Source of the DNA: Clostridium sp. OF03-18AA | GTDB taxonomy: Bacteria > Bacillota > Clostridia > Lachnospirales > Lachnospiraceae | Assembly (NCBI RefSeq): GCF_003478035.1 | Contig: NZ_QUEP01000006.1 | Span: forward strand, 124,001-188,000 | Direction: 5' to 3' | Length of the DNA: 64,000 nucleotides | Shown: in pieces, positions 17,291 to 27,075 of the stretch | Layout: each line of letters begins with the position of its first letter | Numbering within the stretch: position 1 is the first letter of the stretch | Position numbers and translations under genes: made by a program | Notes under the pieces: generated by a model | Seen by the model: the letters and a program-made list of their open reading frames with translations, nothing else | The model's database searches: none | Told to the model about the DNA's origin: nothing

Positions 17291-17893
17291 ATGAGATTCG
17301 GGAGGCGGAAGATCACTTATTATGATACGGAAGCGGGATTTGAGGCGGAGAAATTTGCGGCGAGACTTCTGCTTCTTCTGATGAATGAGATGCGGGCATC
17401 CGGGCGCCGCAGGATCGTATTTTTATGCATCGGGACAGACCGGTCCACGGGGGACAGTCTGGGACCGCTCATCGGCTCAAAGCTGGCGGCGGAGGTGACC
17501 GACGATGTGACGGTGATCGGGACACTGGAACATCCGGTCCATGCGGTGAACCTTGACCGGACGATCGAGGAGATGGAAGAACATTACCCGGATGCGATCA
17601 TTGTAGCTGTGGACGCCGCCGTGGGCCGTTGGGATCATGTGGGGCTTGTGACGCTGGAAAAAGGGCCGCTGCGTCCGGGACTCGGCGTGCGAAAGGAACT
17701 TACCGCCGTTGGCGACATTTCCATCACCGGGATCGTCGGCGGGGCGGAGAGCGGAGACCCATTATTTTTACAGAGCATACGCCTGTCCCAGGTCATGCGG
17801 CTTGCGGACTGCATCAGCCGCAGCATCTGCCTTGGATTGCGGATCATCGGGAGACGTGTCGAAAACTTTTCCGGTCAGACTGTGCCGTTTTGA
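17291..17893 (+). CDS. yyaC: Spore protease YyaC
   Basis: A protein of 200 residues with the YyaC/GPR-like fold: RRIVFLCIGTDRSTGDSLGP, VIGTLEHPVHAVNL, AIIVAVDAAVGR and DISITGIVGG are characteristic. The family resembles the germination protease GPR and the HycI hydrogenase-protease fold and is linked to sporulation; this is the strongest hint in the window that the organism forms spores. The start at 17291 is chosen because TATAAT (17248-17253) overlaps an earlier in-frame ATG at 17252, which would not be in the transcript. A GTATA box 16-17 bases upstream resembles forespore sigma promoters, but this is weak. Confidence 0.85.
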   Translation: MRFGRRKITYYDTEAGFEAEKFAARLLLLLMNEMRASGRRRIVFLCIGTDRSTGDSLGPLIGSKLAAEVTDDVTVIGTLEHPVHAVNLDRTIEEMEEHYPDAIIVAVDAAVGRWDHVGLVTLEKGPLRPGLGVRKELTAVGDISITGIVGGAESGDPLFLQSIRLSQVMRLADCISRSICLGLRIIGRRVENFSGQTVPF

Positions 17894-18028
17894 CATGTTT
17901 TGCAGATCTCCCATGCTATACTTCGGAAAGAATTCGACGAAGCGCGTTTACGTGGTTCGCGTAAATAAAGAGGCGGCCGGCCGCTGTCTGGACATGCCGG
18001 CTGCCTGAAGATAGAACGAGGTGGCAGC

Positions 18029-19417
18029 ATGGGAGAATTATACAATCCGTTTCCGAAACTTCCGAAAAATATCCGCCAGATCGGTGATACGGACCAGGTG
18101 GTCCGGCTGTATGTGGAGGACTATGTAAATACATATTTGAAACGCCTGTATCCGGCAGGAAATCAGACGCTGCGTGTGGGACTTTTGCTGGGAAATACGG
18201 AAAACTATGACGGGACTCCGTATATCTTTATCGATGGCGCCATCGAGATGGAGGACGTGGAAGTATCCGGGGAGAAGGTGGAATTTTCCGAAAATGCCTG
18301 GAAAAAGGCGTATCGTGGGATCGAGGAGTCGTTTCCGAAGCGGACCGTTCAGGGATGGTTTATCTGCGGCACTCCGTCGAGCCAGCTGAGTCCCCTGAAT
18401 TACTGGAAACTACACAACCAGTACTTTAACGGGAAAAACAAGCTGATGTATTTAAATCATGGTCTGGAAGGTGAGGAAGCAGTCTATATCACTTCGGAGG
18501 ACGGCTTTTACCGGCTGAAAGGACATTGCATCTATTACGAGAGAAATCAGATGATGCAGGATTACATGGTGACCAGGAAAGACGTGCGCCGGGTGGAATC
18601 CGGCTCGCATGAGAAGGTCATCAAAGATTTCCGGCAGCGGATGACGGTCAGGAAAGAACAGGCGGACGCAGGGCGGCATATGTCCGGGATCCTGGGGACG
18701 GCGTGCGGAGTCCTCACGGTGGCGGTCCTGGCAGGAGGTGTTGTGCTCGTCAATAATTATCACAAGATGCGGCAGATGGAGACGGTGCTGACTTCCGTGG
18801 TGCCTGCCGGGACGGCAAACTGGAGCGATTATCTGGACAAGCTGAATCAGGAACCGGATTTTGTCATTGAAGAGCGGCCGGGAAATGTATTTCCGACGGA
18901 TGAGAGCAGGGAGACCGGGGAAAGTTACGCGGCGGAGACGATGGAAGCGACAGAGGCAGGCACGAACAGCAAATCTTCAGAAGTATCAGAGAGTACAGGA
19001 AATCCGGAGACAACCGGCGTGTTGGGGCAATCCGCTGCTTCAAGCCAGCCAGACAATCCAGATACAGCTGCTTCAACAGGAAAGCCCGGTACTGACGGGA
19101 CCGAGACCGCTGCAGCGTCCGGAGCCGTGGAGGAAGCAGTTCCACCCACCAGTGCTGAAGCTCCGACCTCGCCACGTGTCGGTATGGGAAAAGAGGAAGG
19201 ACAGGGCGACACATCCGGTCAGGGAAAAGAGCCGGTGGACTACGCCGCCGCGGCCGCGAACGGCTATCGGATCTATGAAATCGGTGACGGTGAGACGTTA
19301 TATGGGATCTGCTGGAAAGAGTACGGAAATTTAAAGCGGTTGTCCGAAATCTGCGCGCTCAATCACTTGGACGATGTGAACCATATCGTAGCGGGGCAGA
19401 AGCTGGTCCTGCCATAG
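18029..19417 (+). CDS. Membrane protein with MPN-like N-terminal domain and C-terminal LysM
   Basis: A protein of 462 residues. Residues 1 to about 180 form a soluble domain with strands RVGLLLGNTENYDGTPYIFIDGA, TVQGWFICGTPSSQLSP and HCIYYERNQMMQDYM. The order and spacing recall the JAB/MPN fold, but the JAMM metal ligands are absent, so it would be an inactive version; this is my inference. One membrane span is at about 212-240 (SGILGTACGVLTVAVLAGGVVLV). An Ala/Ser/Thr/Glu-rich linker of about 140 residues follows. The C-terminal LysM domain is at about 410-462 (IYEIGDGETLYGICWKEYG, IVAGQKLVLP), outside the membrane, where it would bind peptidoglycan. The gene follows yyaC, which hints at an envelope or spore role. 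Confidence 0.7.
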   Translation: MGELYNPFPKLPKNIRQIGDTDQVVRLYVEDYVNTYLKRLYPAGNQTLRVGLLLGNTENYDGTPYIFIDGAIEMEDVEVSGEKVEFSENAWKKAYRGIEESFPKRTVQGWFICGTPSSQLSPLNYWKLHNQYFNGKNKLMYLNHGLEGEEAVYITSEDGFYRLKGHCIYYERNQMMQDYMVTRKDVRRVESGSHEKVIKDFRQRMTVRKEQADAGRHMSGILGTACGVLTVAVLAGGVVLVNNYHKMRQMETVLTSVVPAGTANWSDYLDKLNQEPDFVIEERPGNVFPTDESRETGESYAAETMEATEAGTNSKSSEVSESTGNPETTGVLGQSAASSQPDNPDTAASTGKPGTDGTETAAASGAVEEAVPPTSAEAPTSPRVGMGKEEGQGDTSGQGKEPVDYAAAAANGYRIYEIGDGETLYGICWKEYGNLKRLSEICALNHLDDVNHIVAGQKLVLP

Positions 19418-19477
19418 AAATCGGGTATTTCCGCCTGCTGGAATGAACTGGAATAAAAACAAAGAATTTAATGCGCA

Positions 19478-19533
19478 TCTCCTGAAAATGGTGTATACTA
19501 ATCTATATATGTCCATTTTTCAGGAGATTTTTT
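19478..19533 (+). promoter_or_regulatory. Hairpin that captures the ribosome site of the DUF5711 gene
   Basis: tctcctgaaaatgg (19478-19491) pairs with ccatttttcaggaga (19513-19527). The right arm contains the ribosome site (caggaga) and is followed by tttttt and the ATG. A -10-like TATACT (19494-19499) sits in the loop. Read-through RNA would fold as a terminator and hide the ribosome site; RNA started in the loop would not. Confidence 0.55.
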
Positions 19534-20958
19534 ATGAGTGATATGCAATCTATGGACAGAGAGAACAAAAAGAGGCAGCTCAGACAAAATATCGTACAGA
19601 TGCCGGACGCCGGATCGGATGAACCGATGGATGACGAACGGCTTGCCAGATATAAAAAGAAAAAGCGGATCATCGCAGTTGCAGCCGCATGTTTCCTTGC
19701 AGCATTGGGATTTACCGGATACAGATATATGAATGAGTATGAATATACCAGCTACAGTGTTCAGTGGGAGCGCTCCATGCGGTATACTGATACGTCCAAC
19801 GCGGATAAAGAAACACAGGCGCCGGAAACAAGTGCGGCGGCCGATGAGGGAACTGATGGGACCGATGAGACCGCTGCGGCAGAAAGCGCTGCCGGTACGG
19901 ACACCGGAAACTCCGACTCTGCGGCAACTTCCGCGGCCGAAGTCTCAAAGACAGTCAGCGACAGCAGTTTTATCCGATTTGCCGTGTTCGGCGACAATAT
20001 GATCAAGTACACAAAAGACGGTGCTTCCTACATTGATGCCTCCGGCAAGACGATCTGGACACAGAGCTATGAGATGAAGACCCCGATCATCAATATCAAC
20101 GGGGATTATGCCGTGATCGCGGATCAGCAGGGAAATGAGATGTACATCTGCAACAAAGAGGGATGTACCGGAACCGCGAAGACACAGCTTCCGATCACGA
20201 AAGCGGCGGTATCGGCCCGCGGCGTTGCGGCGGCCGTAGTCGAGGACAGCACGGCGAGCTACATATTCTACTTCAAGAAGGACGGCGAGTCGCTCGGGAT
20301 CAACATCAAGATGCTCCTTTCCGGTGACGGTTATCCGGTGGACATCGCACTTTCCCCCGACGGAAAACAGATCGTCATGTCCATCATGTACATGAAAAAC
20401 GGCGCGTTAAAGAACAAGGTCGCGTTCTACGATTTCTCTGAGATCGGAAAGAATGTCAACAACCGTTTCATCGCCGCGTTTGAGGAAGAATTTGATGATA
20501 AGATGGTGGGGCGCGTCCGATACTTAAATGACCAGACCGTCTGCGCCTTTTCCGATAAAGGACTGACCTTTATCTCTGTAAAAAATGTGATACCGGACAC
20601 AAATGTGATCTATGTTCCGGTAGAAGAAGAGATCCGAAGTATCTGCTACTCGGATAAATACGCGGCTGTCATTGTTGACAGCACATCCGGAAGTCCGTAC
20701 CGGCTTGATGTATACAACACGGATGGAAAGAAAGTTACAAGCATTGATTTCGACTACGCCTACACGGGCGCTCTCATTGACGGGGACAGGCTTATCCTGT
20801 ATAATGAGGAATCATGCAGGGTCTACAACCTGGACGGGCACGAAAAGTTTAACGGACAGTTCGATTATTCTGTATCGCTCGTCAGGGCTGGAAAAAATCG
20901 TACCAATTCTCTGATCACCGCAGGCAGCGAGGTGATGAAAGAGATTAATTTAAGGTAA
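19534..20958 (+). CDS. DUF5711 family membrane-anchored beta-propeller-like protein
   Basis: A protein of 474 residues: basic cytoplasmic N-terminus, single membrane span at about 50-67 (IIAVAAACFLAALGFTGY), Ala/Thr/Glu-rich linker, then an extracellular domain of repeated four-stranded blade-like units (YIDASGKTIWTQ, IIININGDYAVIADQQGNEMY, DIALSPDGKQIVMSIMYM, YRLDVYNTDGKKV). I recognise this as DUF5711, common in Lachnospiraceae and without known function. The blades resemble PQQ/WD-like propellers. The start is unambiguous since the ribosome site lies in the hairpin directly upstream. Confidence 0.75.
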   Translation: MSDMQSMDRENKKRQLRQNIVQMPDAGSDEPMDDERLARYKKKKRIIAVAAACFLAALGFTGYRYMNEYEYTSYSVQWERSMRYTDTSNADKETQAPETSAAADEGTDGTDETAAAESAAGTDTGNSDSAATSAAEVSKTVSDSSFIRFAVFGDNMIKYTKDGASYIDASGKTIWTQSYEMKTPIININGDYAVIADQQGNEMYICNKEGCTGTAKTQLPITKAAVSARGVAAAVVEDSTASYIFYFKKDGESLGINIKMLLSGDGYPVDIALSPDGKQIVMSIMYMKNGALKNKVAFYDFSEIGKNVNNRFIAAFEEEFDDKMVGRVRYLNDQTVCAFSDKGLTFISVKNVIPDTNVIYVPVEEEIRSICYSDKYAAVIVDSTSGSPYRLDVYNTDGKKVTSIDFDYAYTGALIDGDRLILYNEESCRVYNLDGHEKFNGQFDYSVSLVRAGKNRTNSLITAGSEVMKEINLR

Positions 20959-21018
20959 ATGGAACTGTGAAACTTCAACAGTTCCCAACACTTATGGATT
21001 ATCAGGAGGAATGAAACA

Positions 21019-23001
21019 ATGAACACAATCGACAATCTGGCGATCAATTCCATCAGAATTTTATCCGCAGATGCGATCCAGAAGGCAAATTCCGGACATC
21101 CGGGACTTCCGCTTGGCAGCGCACCGGCTGCTTATGAGCTCTGGGCACACCATATGAACCACAATCCGGCAAATCCGGAGTGGGCGAACCGTGACCGTTT
21201 TATCTTATCCGGCGGCCATGGCTCCATGCTGTTATATTCCCTGCTTCATCTGTTCGGCTATGGTCTGACAAAGGAAGATTTAATGAACTTCCGTCAGGTT
21301 GGTTCCCTGACTCCGGGACATCCGGAATACGGTCACACCGTAGGCGTTGAGGCGACAACAGGACCGCTCGGCGCAGGTATGGGAATGGCAGTTGGTATGG
21401 CGATGGCTGAGAAACATCTGGCAGCTGTATTCAACAAGGAAAACTATCCGGTTGTCGATCACTTCACATATGTACTCGGCGGAGACGGATGCATGATGGA
21501 GGGAATCTCCTCTGAAGCATTCTCCCTTGCAGGTACACTTGGACTTGGAAAACTCATCGTTCTCTACGACTCCAACCGTATTTCCATCGAAGGAAGCACG
21601 GACATCGCATTCCGCGAGAACGTGGAAGAGCGCATGAAAGCATTCGGCTTCCAGACGATTACAGTCGAAGACGGAACAGATATCGATGCGATCGGCGCTG
21701 CGATCGAAGTTGCAAAGGCTGATACGGAGCATCCGTCCTTCATCACGATCAAGACAGAGATCGGCTTCGGCTGCCCGGCAAAACAGGGAAAAGCCAGCGC
21801 GCACGGCGAGCCGTTAGGTGTTGACAATATCAAGGCAATGAGAGAGAACCTCGGCTGGAAGTATGAGGAGCCGTTCTTCGTACCGGAAGAGGTTTATGAG
21901 CATTATTCCCGTCTTGCAGAGGAAAAAGCAGACACAGAGGCAGAGTGGAACGCAATGTTCGCTGCATACTGTGATGAGTACCCGGAGATGGAGAAGCTCT
22001 GGGAGCAGTACCATACAGCTCCGGACGCAAAGGCACTGATCGAGAACGAGGCACTCTGGCTCACAAAAGACAAGGCAGAGGCAACACGTTCCCTGTCCGG
22101 CAAGATGATCAACATCTTAAAGGATGTTATGCCGAACATGATCGGCGGTTCTGCTGACCTCGCACCGTCGAACAAGACAGCAATGAAGGATGCAGGAGAT
22201 TTCTCCGCAGAGAATCCGGCAGGCAGAAACCTTCACTTCGGCGTAAGAGAGCTTGCGATGACAGCGATCGGAAACGGCATCATGCTTCACGGTGGTCTCC
22301 GCGCTTACGTTGCGACATTCTTCGTATTCAGTGATTATGTAAAACCGATGGCAAGACTTTCCGCTCTGATGGGAGTTCCGCTGACCTTCGTTCTGACTCA
22401 CGACAGCATCGGAGTTGGTGAGGACGGACCGACCCACGAGCCGATCGAGCAGCTTGCAATGTTCCGCGCAATGCCGAACTTCCATGTATTCCGTCCGTGT
22501 GACGCGACAGAGACATCTGCAGCATGGCTCTCCGCAGCAACATCCAAAAAGACACCGACAGCGCTTGTTCTTTCCAGACAGAATCTCAATCCGATCCCGG
22601 GAAGCAGCAAGGAAGCGTTAAAGGGCGGCTATGTCATCGACGACTGCGAAGGAACACCGGATGCGATCCTCATCGCAAGCGGTTCTGAGGTTGATCTTGC
22701 GGTCAAGGCAAAAGCAGAGCTTGCAAACGAAGGAAAGAAGATCCGTGTCGTATCCATGCCGTGTATGGATATCTTTGAGGAGCAGAGTGCGGAGTATAAA
22801 GAGTCCGTACTTCCGAAAGAGGTCAGAAAGAGAGTTGTCGTTGAGGCACTTTCCGACTTCGGCTGGGGCAAGTATGTCGGCCTCGACGGCGCTTATGTGA
22901 CAATGAAGTCCTTTGGCGCAAGCGGCCCGGCAGCGAAGCTGTTCGAGAAATTCGGATTTACAGTTGAGAACGTTGTAAATACAGTAAAGACACTGTTCTA
23001 A
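21019..23001 (+). CDS. tkt: Transketolase
   Basis: A full-length protein of 660 residues. [38 protein letters not shown] and the thiamine pyrophosphate motif GGDGCMMEG...DSNRIS are present, with [15 protein letters not shown] and [15 protein letters not shown] in the pyrimidine and substrate half. It transfers two-carbon ketol units between ketoses and aldoses in the non-oxidative pentose phosphate pathway. The ribosome site aggagg is eight bases upstream. A hairpin terminator follows at 23012-23075. Confidence 0.96.
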   Translation: MNTIDNLAINSIRILSADAIQKANSGHPGLPLGSAPAAYELWAHHMNHNPANPEWANRDRFILSGGHGSMLLYSLLHLFGYGLTKEDLMNFRQVGSLTPGHPEYGHTVGVEATTGPLGAGMGMAVGMAMAEKHLAAVFNKENYPVVDHFTYVLGGDGCMMEGISSEAFSLAGTLGLGKLIVLYDSNRISIEGSTDIAFRENVEERMKAFGFQTITVEDGTDIDAIGAAIEVAKADTEHPSFITIKTEIGFGCPAKQGKASAHGEPLGVDNIKAMRENLGWKYEEPFFVPEEVYEHYSRLAEEKADTEAEWNAMFAAYCDEYPEMEKLWEQYHTAPDAKALIENEALWLTKDKAEATRSLSGKMINILKDVMPNMIGGSADLAPSNKTAMKDAGDFSAENPAGRNLHFGVRELAMTAIGNGIMLHGGLRAYVATFFVFSDYVKPMARLSALMGVPLTFVLTHDSIGVGEDGPTHEPIEQLAMFRAMPNFHVFRPCDATETSAAWLSAATSKKTPTALVLSRQNLNPIPGSSKEALKGGYVIDDCEGTPDAILIASGSEVDLAVKAKAELANEGKKIRVVSMPCMDIFEEQSAEYKESVLPKEVRKRVVVEALSDFGWGKYVGLDGAYVTMKSFGASGPAAKLFEKFGFTVENVVNTVKTLF

Positions 23002-23011
23002 ATAACCCGAA

Positions 23012-23075
23012 CGTGACGGTTCAGTCATGCAGCGATCCACATCGGAAGGCAGCATGGCTGAACTGACACGGTTTT
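23012..23075 (+). terminator. Terminator after tkt
   Basis: A long stem, cgtg-acggttcagtcatgc against gcatggctgaactgacacg, is followed by a short gtttt tract. Confidence 0.6.
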
Positions 23076-23143
23076 AAGGGCACGCGGGATCTGAAAACGT
23101 GTTTGAAATGGATCCGGCAGATTCAGGAAAAAGGGGAACACAC

Positions 23144-24085
23144 ATGAGCTTAAAGTGTATTGGGATCGATATCGGCGGAACAAGCGTGAAGCTTGGTATC
23201 TTTGAGGAAGATGGGACTCTTGTAAAAAAATGGGAGGTCCCGACAAGAAAAGAAGAGGACGGAAAGTACATCCTGGGCGATATTGCGGCTTCGATCCGCA
23301 GAACAGTGAAGGAGAGCAGACTTGAACTCTCTGATTTTTCCGGCGCGGGAATGGGATTCCCGGGACCGGTTCTTCCGGACGGACACTGCGAAGTGTGTGT
23401 AAACCTTGGCTGGAAAGCCGGAAATCCGCAGCAGGAATTAAGCAGACTGCTGGACGGAATGCCTGTAAAGAGCGGTAACGACGCAAACGTGGCGGCTCTC
23501 GGTGAGATGTGGCAGGGCGGCGGAAAAGGATATAAGAACCTCGTCATGGTGACACTCGGAACAGGTGTCGGCGGCGGCATTATCCTGAACGAAAAGATCT
23601 GGACCGGCGAGCAGGGTGTTAGCGGCGAGATCGGTCATATCCATGTGATGGAAGGCGAGAAAGAGGCCTGCAACTGTGGCGGCCATGGCTGCCTGGAGCA
23701 GGTTGCTTCCGCGACAGGGATCGCGAGAACTGCAAGAAGAATGCTGGCGGCGGACAGCCGTCCATCCAGCCTCAGAAGCTTAAAGAATATCAGCGCGAAG
23801 AATGTGCTGGATGCAGCAAAAGCAGGGGATGAGCTTGCGCTCGATTCCCTCAACAAGTCCTGCTATTATCTTGGCTGGGTCCTTGCAACACTGTCCATGG
23901 TCCTGGATCCGCAGGCTTATATTATTGGAGGCGGCGTTTCCAAAGCCGGGACATTTCTGACTGACATGATCAAGAAATATCACGATGAATTATCTCCGAT
24001 GGCGACAAAGAAAGCGGACATCGTCCTTGCAAAGCTTGGAAACGATGCCGGGATCTACGGAGCTGCGAAGCTGATCCTCGGATAA
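23144..24085 (+). CDS. glcK: ROK family glucokinase
   Basis: A protein of 313 residues. It has the ROK ATP motif IGIDIGGTSVKLGIFEEDG at the N-terminus, GMGFPGPV, NDANVAALGEMWQGGGKGYKN with the catalytic Asp, GTGVGGGIILN, and the zinc motif HxxxxCNCGGHGCLEQVAS. These define bacterial ROK glucokinases, which phosphorylate glucose to glucose 6-phosphate in the cytoplasm. ATG at 23144 follows aaagggg; an upstream in-frame GTG at 23099 adds residues not found in the family. It sits between tkt and the pyrophosphatase, consistent with central sugar metabolism. Confidence 0.93.
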   Translation: MSLKCIGIDIGGTSVKLGIFEEDGTLVKKWEVPTRKEEDGKYILGDIAASIRRTVKESRLELSDFSGAGMGFPGPVLPDGHCEVCVNLGWKAGNPQQELSRLLDGMPVKSGNDANVAALGEMWQGGGKGYKNLVMVTLGTGVGGGIILNEKIWTGEQGVSGEIGHIHVMEGEKEACNCGGHGCLEQVASATGIARTARRMLAADSRPSSLRSLKNISAKNVLDAAKAGDELALDSLNKSCYYLGWVLATLSMVLDPQAYIIGGGVSKAGTFLTDMIKKYHDELSPMATKKADIVLAKLGNDAGIYGAAKLILG

Positions 24086-24506
24086 AAGAAGAGAGAGTCC
24101 GGTAAAACGGGCTCCCTTTTTACTGCCGGAAAAGGATACGAAGCGTGCCTGATGTGCATAGGCCTTGAGTGTATGGGAGATAAAGAAAAATGTCCGCCAT
24201 AAACGGACATATAAGATCCCTAAACATGAGGAGACCCCGGTCGCGACAACCGGGGCAATTATGAAAAATCTATGTGCAATTTGTCTAGTTAGCGAAGTCG
24301 AATGACTTTTTGTTTATGCAATAAGTATAAAAAACAAATATGAATAAATTATGAACGCACTATGAAGTTATTGTAACACATTCTCATTTGTGCGTCTGAG
24401 AAAAACGCATAAAGCTCCAGAAAAGGATATAAAGGGAAAACCTGCGAAGGAATGCGACAGAGAAACTTTCTGGGGATATGCGCATGGAATGGAGAGGAGA
24501 AGATCA
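24086..24506. other. Intergenic region with three hairpins
   Basis: After the glcK terminator (24093-24122) come two further stem-loops: tgtccg/cggaca near 24190-24211 and ccccggt/accgggg near 24236-24256. A small agtc-gaat-gact hairpin before ttttt lies near 24297. I cannot assign them to a known riboswitch. Confidence 0.45.
24093..24122 (+). terminator. Rho-independent terminator of glcK
   Basis: gagagtccg pairs with cgggctc(cc) around gtaaaa and is followed by cttttt. Confidence 0.8.
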
Positions 24507-26183
24507 ATGGCAGTTGAGGGACTGAAAAAAACACTTGTCCTTGGACACAGAAATCCGGATACGGATTCCATCTGCTCAGCCATCTGCTATGCAGGTTTCA
24601 AGCATCAGCTTACCGGCGAGAACTATGAGCCGTGCCGTGCCGGAAATGTAAACCCGGAGACACAGTATGTACTGGATTATTTTAATTTAAAGGCGCCGCG
24701 CCTTGTCGAGAACGTAAAGACGCAGGTCAAGGATATCGAGATCCGCAAGACAAAAGGCGTATCCCGCGGAATTTCATTAAAGAATGCATGGGGACTCATG
24801 CAGGAGAACAACGTCGTAACACTTCCGTGTGTGACGGAGGAAGGTCTCCTGGAGGGCGTTATCACTATCGGCGATATCACCAAGTCCTACATGAACTTAT
24901 ATGACAGCAGCATCATTTCCAAAGCATGCACAAAATATGCGAACATCCTGGATACGCTGGAAGGCAGCATGGTAGTCGGCGACTCCGAAACATATTTTGA
25001 TCAGGGAAAAGTCCTGATCGCGGCTGCAAACCCGGATCTGATGGAAAACTACATCGAGAAACATGACCTTGTCATCCTCGGAAACCGTTATGAGTCCCAG
25101 CTCTGCGCGATCGAGATGGAGGCAGGCTGTATCATCGTTTGTGAGGGTGCGGGCGTTTCCTTAACGATCCGCAAACTGGCACAGGAGCGCGGCTGCGCGG
25201 TCATCACGACACCGTATGACACATACACGACCGCCCGTCTGATCAACCAGTCCATGCCGATCAGCTATTTCATGACGAAAGAGAATATCATCGAGTTCTC
25301 CGAGGAAGATTATCTCGACGATATCCGCGAGATCATGGCGAGCAAGAGACACCGTGATTTCCCGGTCCTGGATTCTGATGGAAAGTATATCGGTATGATT
25401 TCCAGACGTAACCTCTTAGGTGCAAAGGGAAAGAGCATCATCCTTGTGGACCACAATGAGAAGAGTCAGGCGGTAGAAGGTATGGAGAGCGCCGATATCC
25501 GTGAGATCATCGACCATCATCGTCTCGGAACAGTTGAGACCATGTCCCCGGTATTCTTCAGAAACCAGCCGTTAGGCTGTACCGCGACCATCATCTATCA
25601 GATGTATCAGGAAAATCATATGGAGATCGATAAGACAACTGCAGGTCTGTTATGCAGTGCGATCATTTCCGATACATTGTTATTCCGTTCCCCGACCTGT
25701 ACAGCAGTCGATAAGGCAGCCGGCCTTGCACTTGCACAGATCGCCGGACTTGACATTGAAAAGTATGCGATCGACATGTTCTCTGCGGGAAGCAACCTGA
25801 AAGGAAAGTCTGACGGCGATATCTTCTATCAGGATTTCAAGCGCTTTACGGTAGGAAATTCCGTATTCGGAATTGGACAGATCACATCCTTAAACGCAGT
25901 GGAGCTGAAGGATCTGAGATCAAGAATGTCCGTATACACGGAAAAAGAACGAGAGCAGCATGAGATCGACATGATGTTCTTCATGCTCACCAACATCCTG
26001 ACCGAGTCCACAGATCTGATCTGCACCGGACAGGGCGCGGAGCAGCTGATCACCACAGCGTTCCATGTGGCAGATGAGGATGTGGAAAATGTGAGTGCGC
26101 AGACCGGAATCGTGAAGCTGCCGGGCGTTGTTTCCAGAAAGAAACAGCTTGCACCGCAGATCATGATGGCATTGCAGCAGTAA
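24507..26183 (+). CDS. ppaC: CBS-domain family II (manganese-dependent) inorganic pyrophosphatase
   Basis: A protein of 558 residues, the size of regulated CBS-pyrophosphatases rather than the 310-residue plain form. The DHH domain is split: GHRNPDTDSICSA holds metal-binding His and Asp residues at the N-terminus, and VDHNE plus IIDHHRLG come after the insert. The insert carries a first CBS motif (VVTLPCVTEEGLLEGVITIGDI), a DRTGG-like section and a second CBS motif (RDFPVLDSDGKYIGMISRRNLL). The C-terminal DHHA2 domain ends with the basic SRKKQLAPQ motif. It hydrolyses pyrophosphate, with adenine nucleotides expected to act through the CBS domains. The start at 24507 is set by gagaggag and homology. 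Confidence 0.92.
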   Translation: MAVEGLKKTLVLGHRNPDTDSICSAICYAGFKHQLTGENYEPCRAGNVNPETQYVLDYFNLKAPRLVENVKTQVKDIEIRKTKGVSRGISLKNAWGLMQENNVVTLPCVTEEGLLEGVITIGDITKSYMNLYDSSIISKACTKYANILDTLEGSMVVGDSETYFDQGKVLIAAANPDLMENYIEKHDLVILGNRYESQLCAIEMEAGCIIVCEGAGVSLTIRKLAQERGCAVITTPYDTYTTARLINQSMPISYFMTKENIIEFSEEDYLDDIREIMASKRHRDFPVLDSDGKYIGMISRRNLLGAKGKSIILVDHNEKSQAVEGMESADIREIIDHHRLGTVETMSPVFFRNQPLGCTATIIYQMYQENHMEIDKTTAGLLCSAIISDTLLFRSPTCTAVDKAAGLALAQIAGLDIEKYAIDMFSAGSNLKGKSDGDIFYQDFKRFTVGNSVFGIGQITSLNAVELKDLRSRMSVYTEKEREQHEIDMMFFMLTNILTESTDLICTGQGAEQLITTAFHVADEDVENVSAQTGIVKLPGVVSRKKQLAPQIMMALQQ

Positions 26184-26209
26184 AAGTTGAATAAAGGCGG
26201 GATCTGCAA

Positions 26210-27001
26210 ATGGAAAAACGACAGTTTAAACCAGGAAATATGCTCTATCCGGTTCCGGCGGTCCTTGTGACAGCGGCCGACCGGGAAGGAAATTCGAATA
26301 TTTTTACGGTGGCATGGGCGGGAACCATCTGCACAAACCCGCCGATGCTGTCGATCAGCGTTCGGCCGGAACGCCACTCTTACCATATGATCAGAGAGAC
26401 CGGAGAGTTCGTGGTCAATTTGACGACCGAGTCCATGGCGTGGGCGACCGATTACTGCGGCGTGCGCTCCGGGCGCGATACAGATAAGTGGAAAGACACG
26501 GGACTGACGCCGGAGAAGGCAAATGTTGTCAATGTGCCGGTGATCAAAGAAAGCCCGGTGAACATTGAGTGCCGTGTTGTGAAAGTCGAGGAGCTCGGAA
26601 GCCATCACATGTTTATCGCTGATGTCGTGGCGGTGGATGTGGACGAAGCGTACATGGATGAGAAAGATACGTTCCATCTCTCTATGGCAAAGCCGCTTGC
26701 CTATTCCCATGGAAGATATTACGGGATGGGCGAGGAGCTGGGAAGCTTCGGCTACAGCGTGAGAAAGGCGGAGAAAAAGAAGATTCTGATCGGAAAGACC
26801 GCAGGAAAACAGGCTGGAAGAAAAGCGCCGGAAACCGGAAAGAAGACTGCGGAAAAAGAACTGCAGCCGCGCAGGAAAGCCGGAAATAAGGCCGGAGGAA
26901 AGACACCGGAAACCGGAAAAAAGACCTCGTCCGAAAGGAAAAACATCGGAAATCCAGGACGGAAGGCCGGATCAGGAGCCGGAAAACCGCGCAGACAGTA
27001 A
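26210..27001 (+). CDS. Flavin reductase family protein with basic repetitive tail
   Basis: A protein of 263 residues. Residues 1 to about 185 form the FMN-binding split-barrel domain of flavin reductase-like proteins (PVPAVLVTAADREGNSNIF, AWAGTICTNPPMLSISVRP, FVVNLTTESMAWATDYCGVR). This family binds FMN and may reduce it or serve as a redox partner. Residues from about 190 to the end are a Lys/Arg/Gly/Pro tail with two near-identical units (AGRKAPETGKKT and AGGKTPETGKKT), not part of the domain and expected to be disordered and strongly positive. The start follows ggcgggatctgcaa. It lies 26 bases after ppaC and may be co-transcribed. Confidence 0.8.
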   Translation: MEKRQFKPGNMLYPVPAVLVTAADREGNSNIFTVAWAGTICTNPPMLSISVRPERHSYHMIRETGEFVVNLTTESMAWATDYCGVRSGRDTDKWKDTGLTPEKANVVNVPVIKESPVNIECRVVKVEELGSHHMFIADVVAVDVDEAYMDEKDTFHLSMAKPLAYSHGRYYGMGEELGSFGYSVRKAEKKKILIGKTAGKQAGRKAPETGKKTAEKELQPRRKAGNKAGGKTPETGKKTSSERKNIGNPGRKAGSGAGKPRRQ

Positions 27002-27075
27002 AGATCTGGTGATCGGATCATGATGCGTGAACCGGAAAAATGACAGGATGTGTGACAGCAGAAAGGACTTTAGTG

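Noticed and set aside
19760..20012. Opposite-strand frames inside Ala/Ser-rich linkers
   Set aside because: Shadow frames caused by low-complexity, GC-rich codons of the real genes.
24236..24256. ccccggt/accgggg hairpin considered as a riboswitch aptamer
   Set aside because: Single simple stem without conserved loop motifs of any class I know.
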